Positions 12,678-12,695 of a stretch of 12,695 nt of DNA are shown here, piece after piece. Location: the NCBI GenBank assembly GCA_000482145.1, contig AUXH01000559.1:1-12695 (forward strand). The letters run 5' to 3'. The DNA is from Strigomonas culicis (Eukaryota; Euglenozoa; Kinetoplastea; Trypanosomatida; Trypanosomatidae). Under the pieces are notes generated by a model, which saw only the letters and a list, made by a program, of their open reading frames with translations, did no database searches and was not told where the DNA came from. A program made the translations under genes and the position numbers. Each line of letters opens with the position of its first letter. Within the stretch, counting starts at the first letter, position 1.

Positions 12678-12695
12678 CTACTACTACTACTACTA
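12678..12695 (+). repeat. (CTA)6 repeat reaching the window end
   Basis: Six CTA units run to the last base, so the true length is unknown. No AG occurs in it, so the acceptor of the next gene lies outside the window. Confidence 0.9.

Larger units (their letters stand above)
12508..12695 (+). other. 3' UTR of the SNM1-like gene and start of the next gene's splice region
   Basis: Non-coding sequence after the TAA at 12505-12507. It becomes strongly C/T-rich from about 12548 and ends in CT and CTA repeats. A downstream gene on the same strand is expected just beyond the window. Confidence 0.65.

Overview
The window reads as a piece of trypanosomatid (kinetoplastid) nuclear genome. All six supportable protein genes lie on the + strand, head to tail and intron-free. 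They are separated by 380-770 bp spacers rich in T or A. In front of each complete gene there is a pyrimidine-rich tract followed by an AG and then, shortly after, the first ATG. This is the layout of a directional polycistronic transcription unit resolved by spliced-leader trans-splicing. Coding regions are G/C-rich with G/C-ending codons, while spacers are AT-rich. TGA, TAA and TAG all act as stops, so there is no sign of the recoded stops known in some trypanosomatids. The genus cannot be fixed from the sequence alone.

Layout: 1-495, the 3' end of an unrecognised coiled-coil protein gene. 883-1338, a small orphan protein (151 aa) with a possible upstream ORF overlapping its start. 1719-5015, a complete P4-type ATPase (phospholipid flippase, 1098 aa). 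5783-8533, an IQ/AAA protein of the DRC11/IQCA1 family (916 aa), a part of the flagellar nexin-dynein regulatory complex. 9049-10491, a 480-aa protein with a long disordered N-terminus and a C-terminal PIN nuclease domain of the Swt1/SMG6 kind. 10906-12507, a metallo-beta-lactamase/beta-CASP nuclease of the SNM1/Artemis family (533 aa). 12508-12695 is the tail of that gene and the start of the pyrimidine-rich region of the next, ending in CT and CTA microsatellites.

The genes share no pathway that I can see: membrane lipid asymmetry, flagellar motility, RNA processing and DNA repair. This is normal for kinetoplastid gene arrays, where neighbours are co-transcribed but regulated after transcription through their UTRs. 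I see no mobile element, CRISPR array, tRNA, rRNA or virus-derived gene.

The points most worth a second look are the histidine at beta-CASP motif C of the SNM1-like protein, where DNA-acting members usually have valine; the Walker B asparagine in the DRC11-like AAA domain; the uORF whose stop codon overlaps an in-frame ATG of the orphan gene; and the PIN protein. I did not find convincing evidence of a new multi-gene system.
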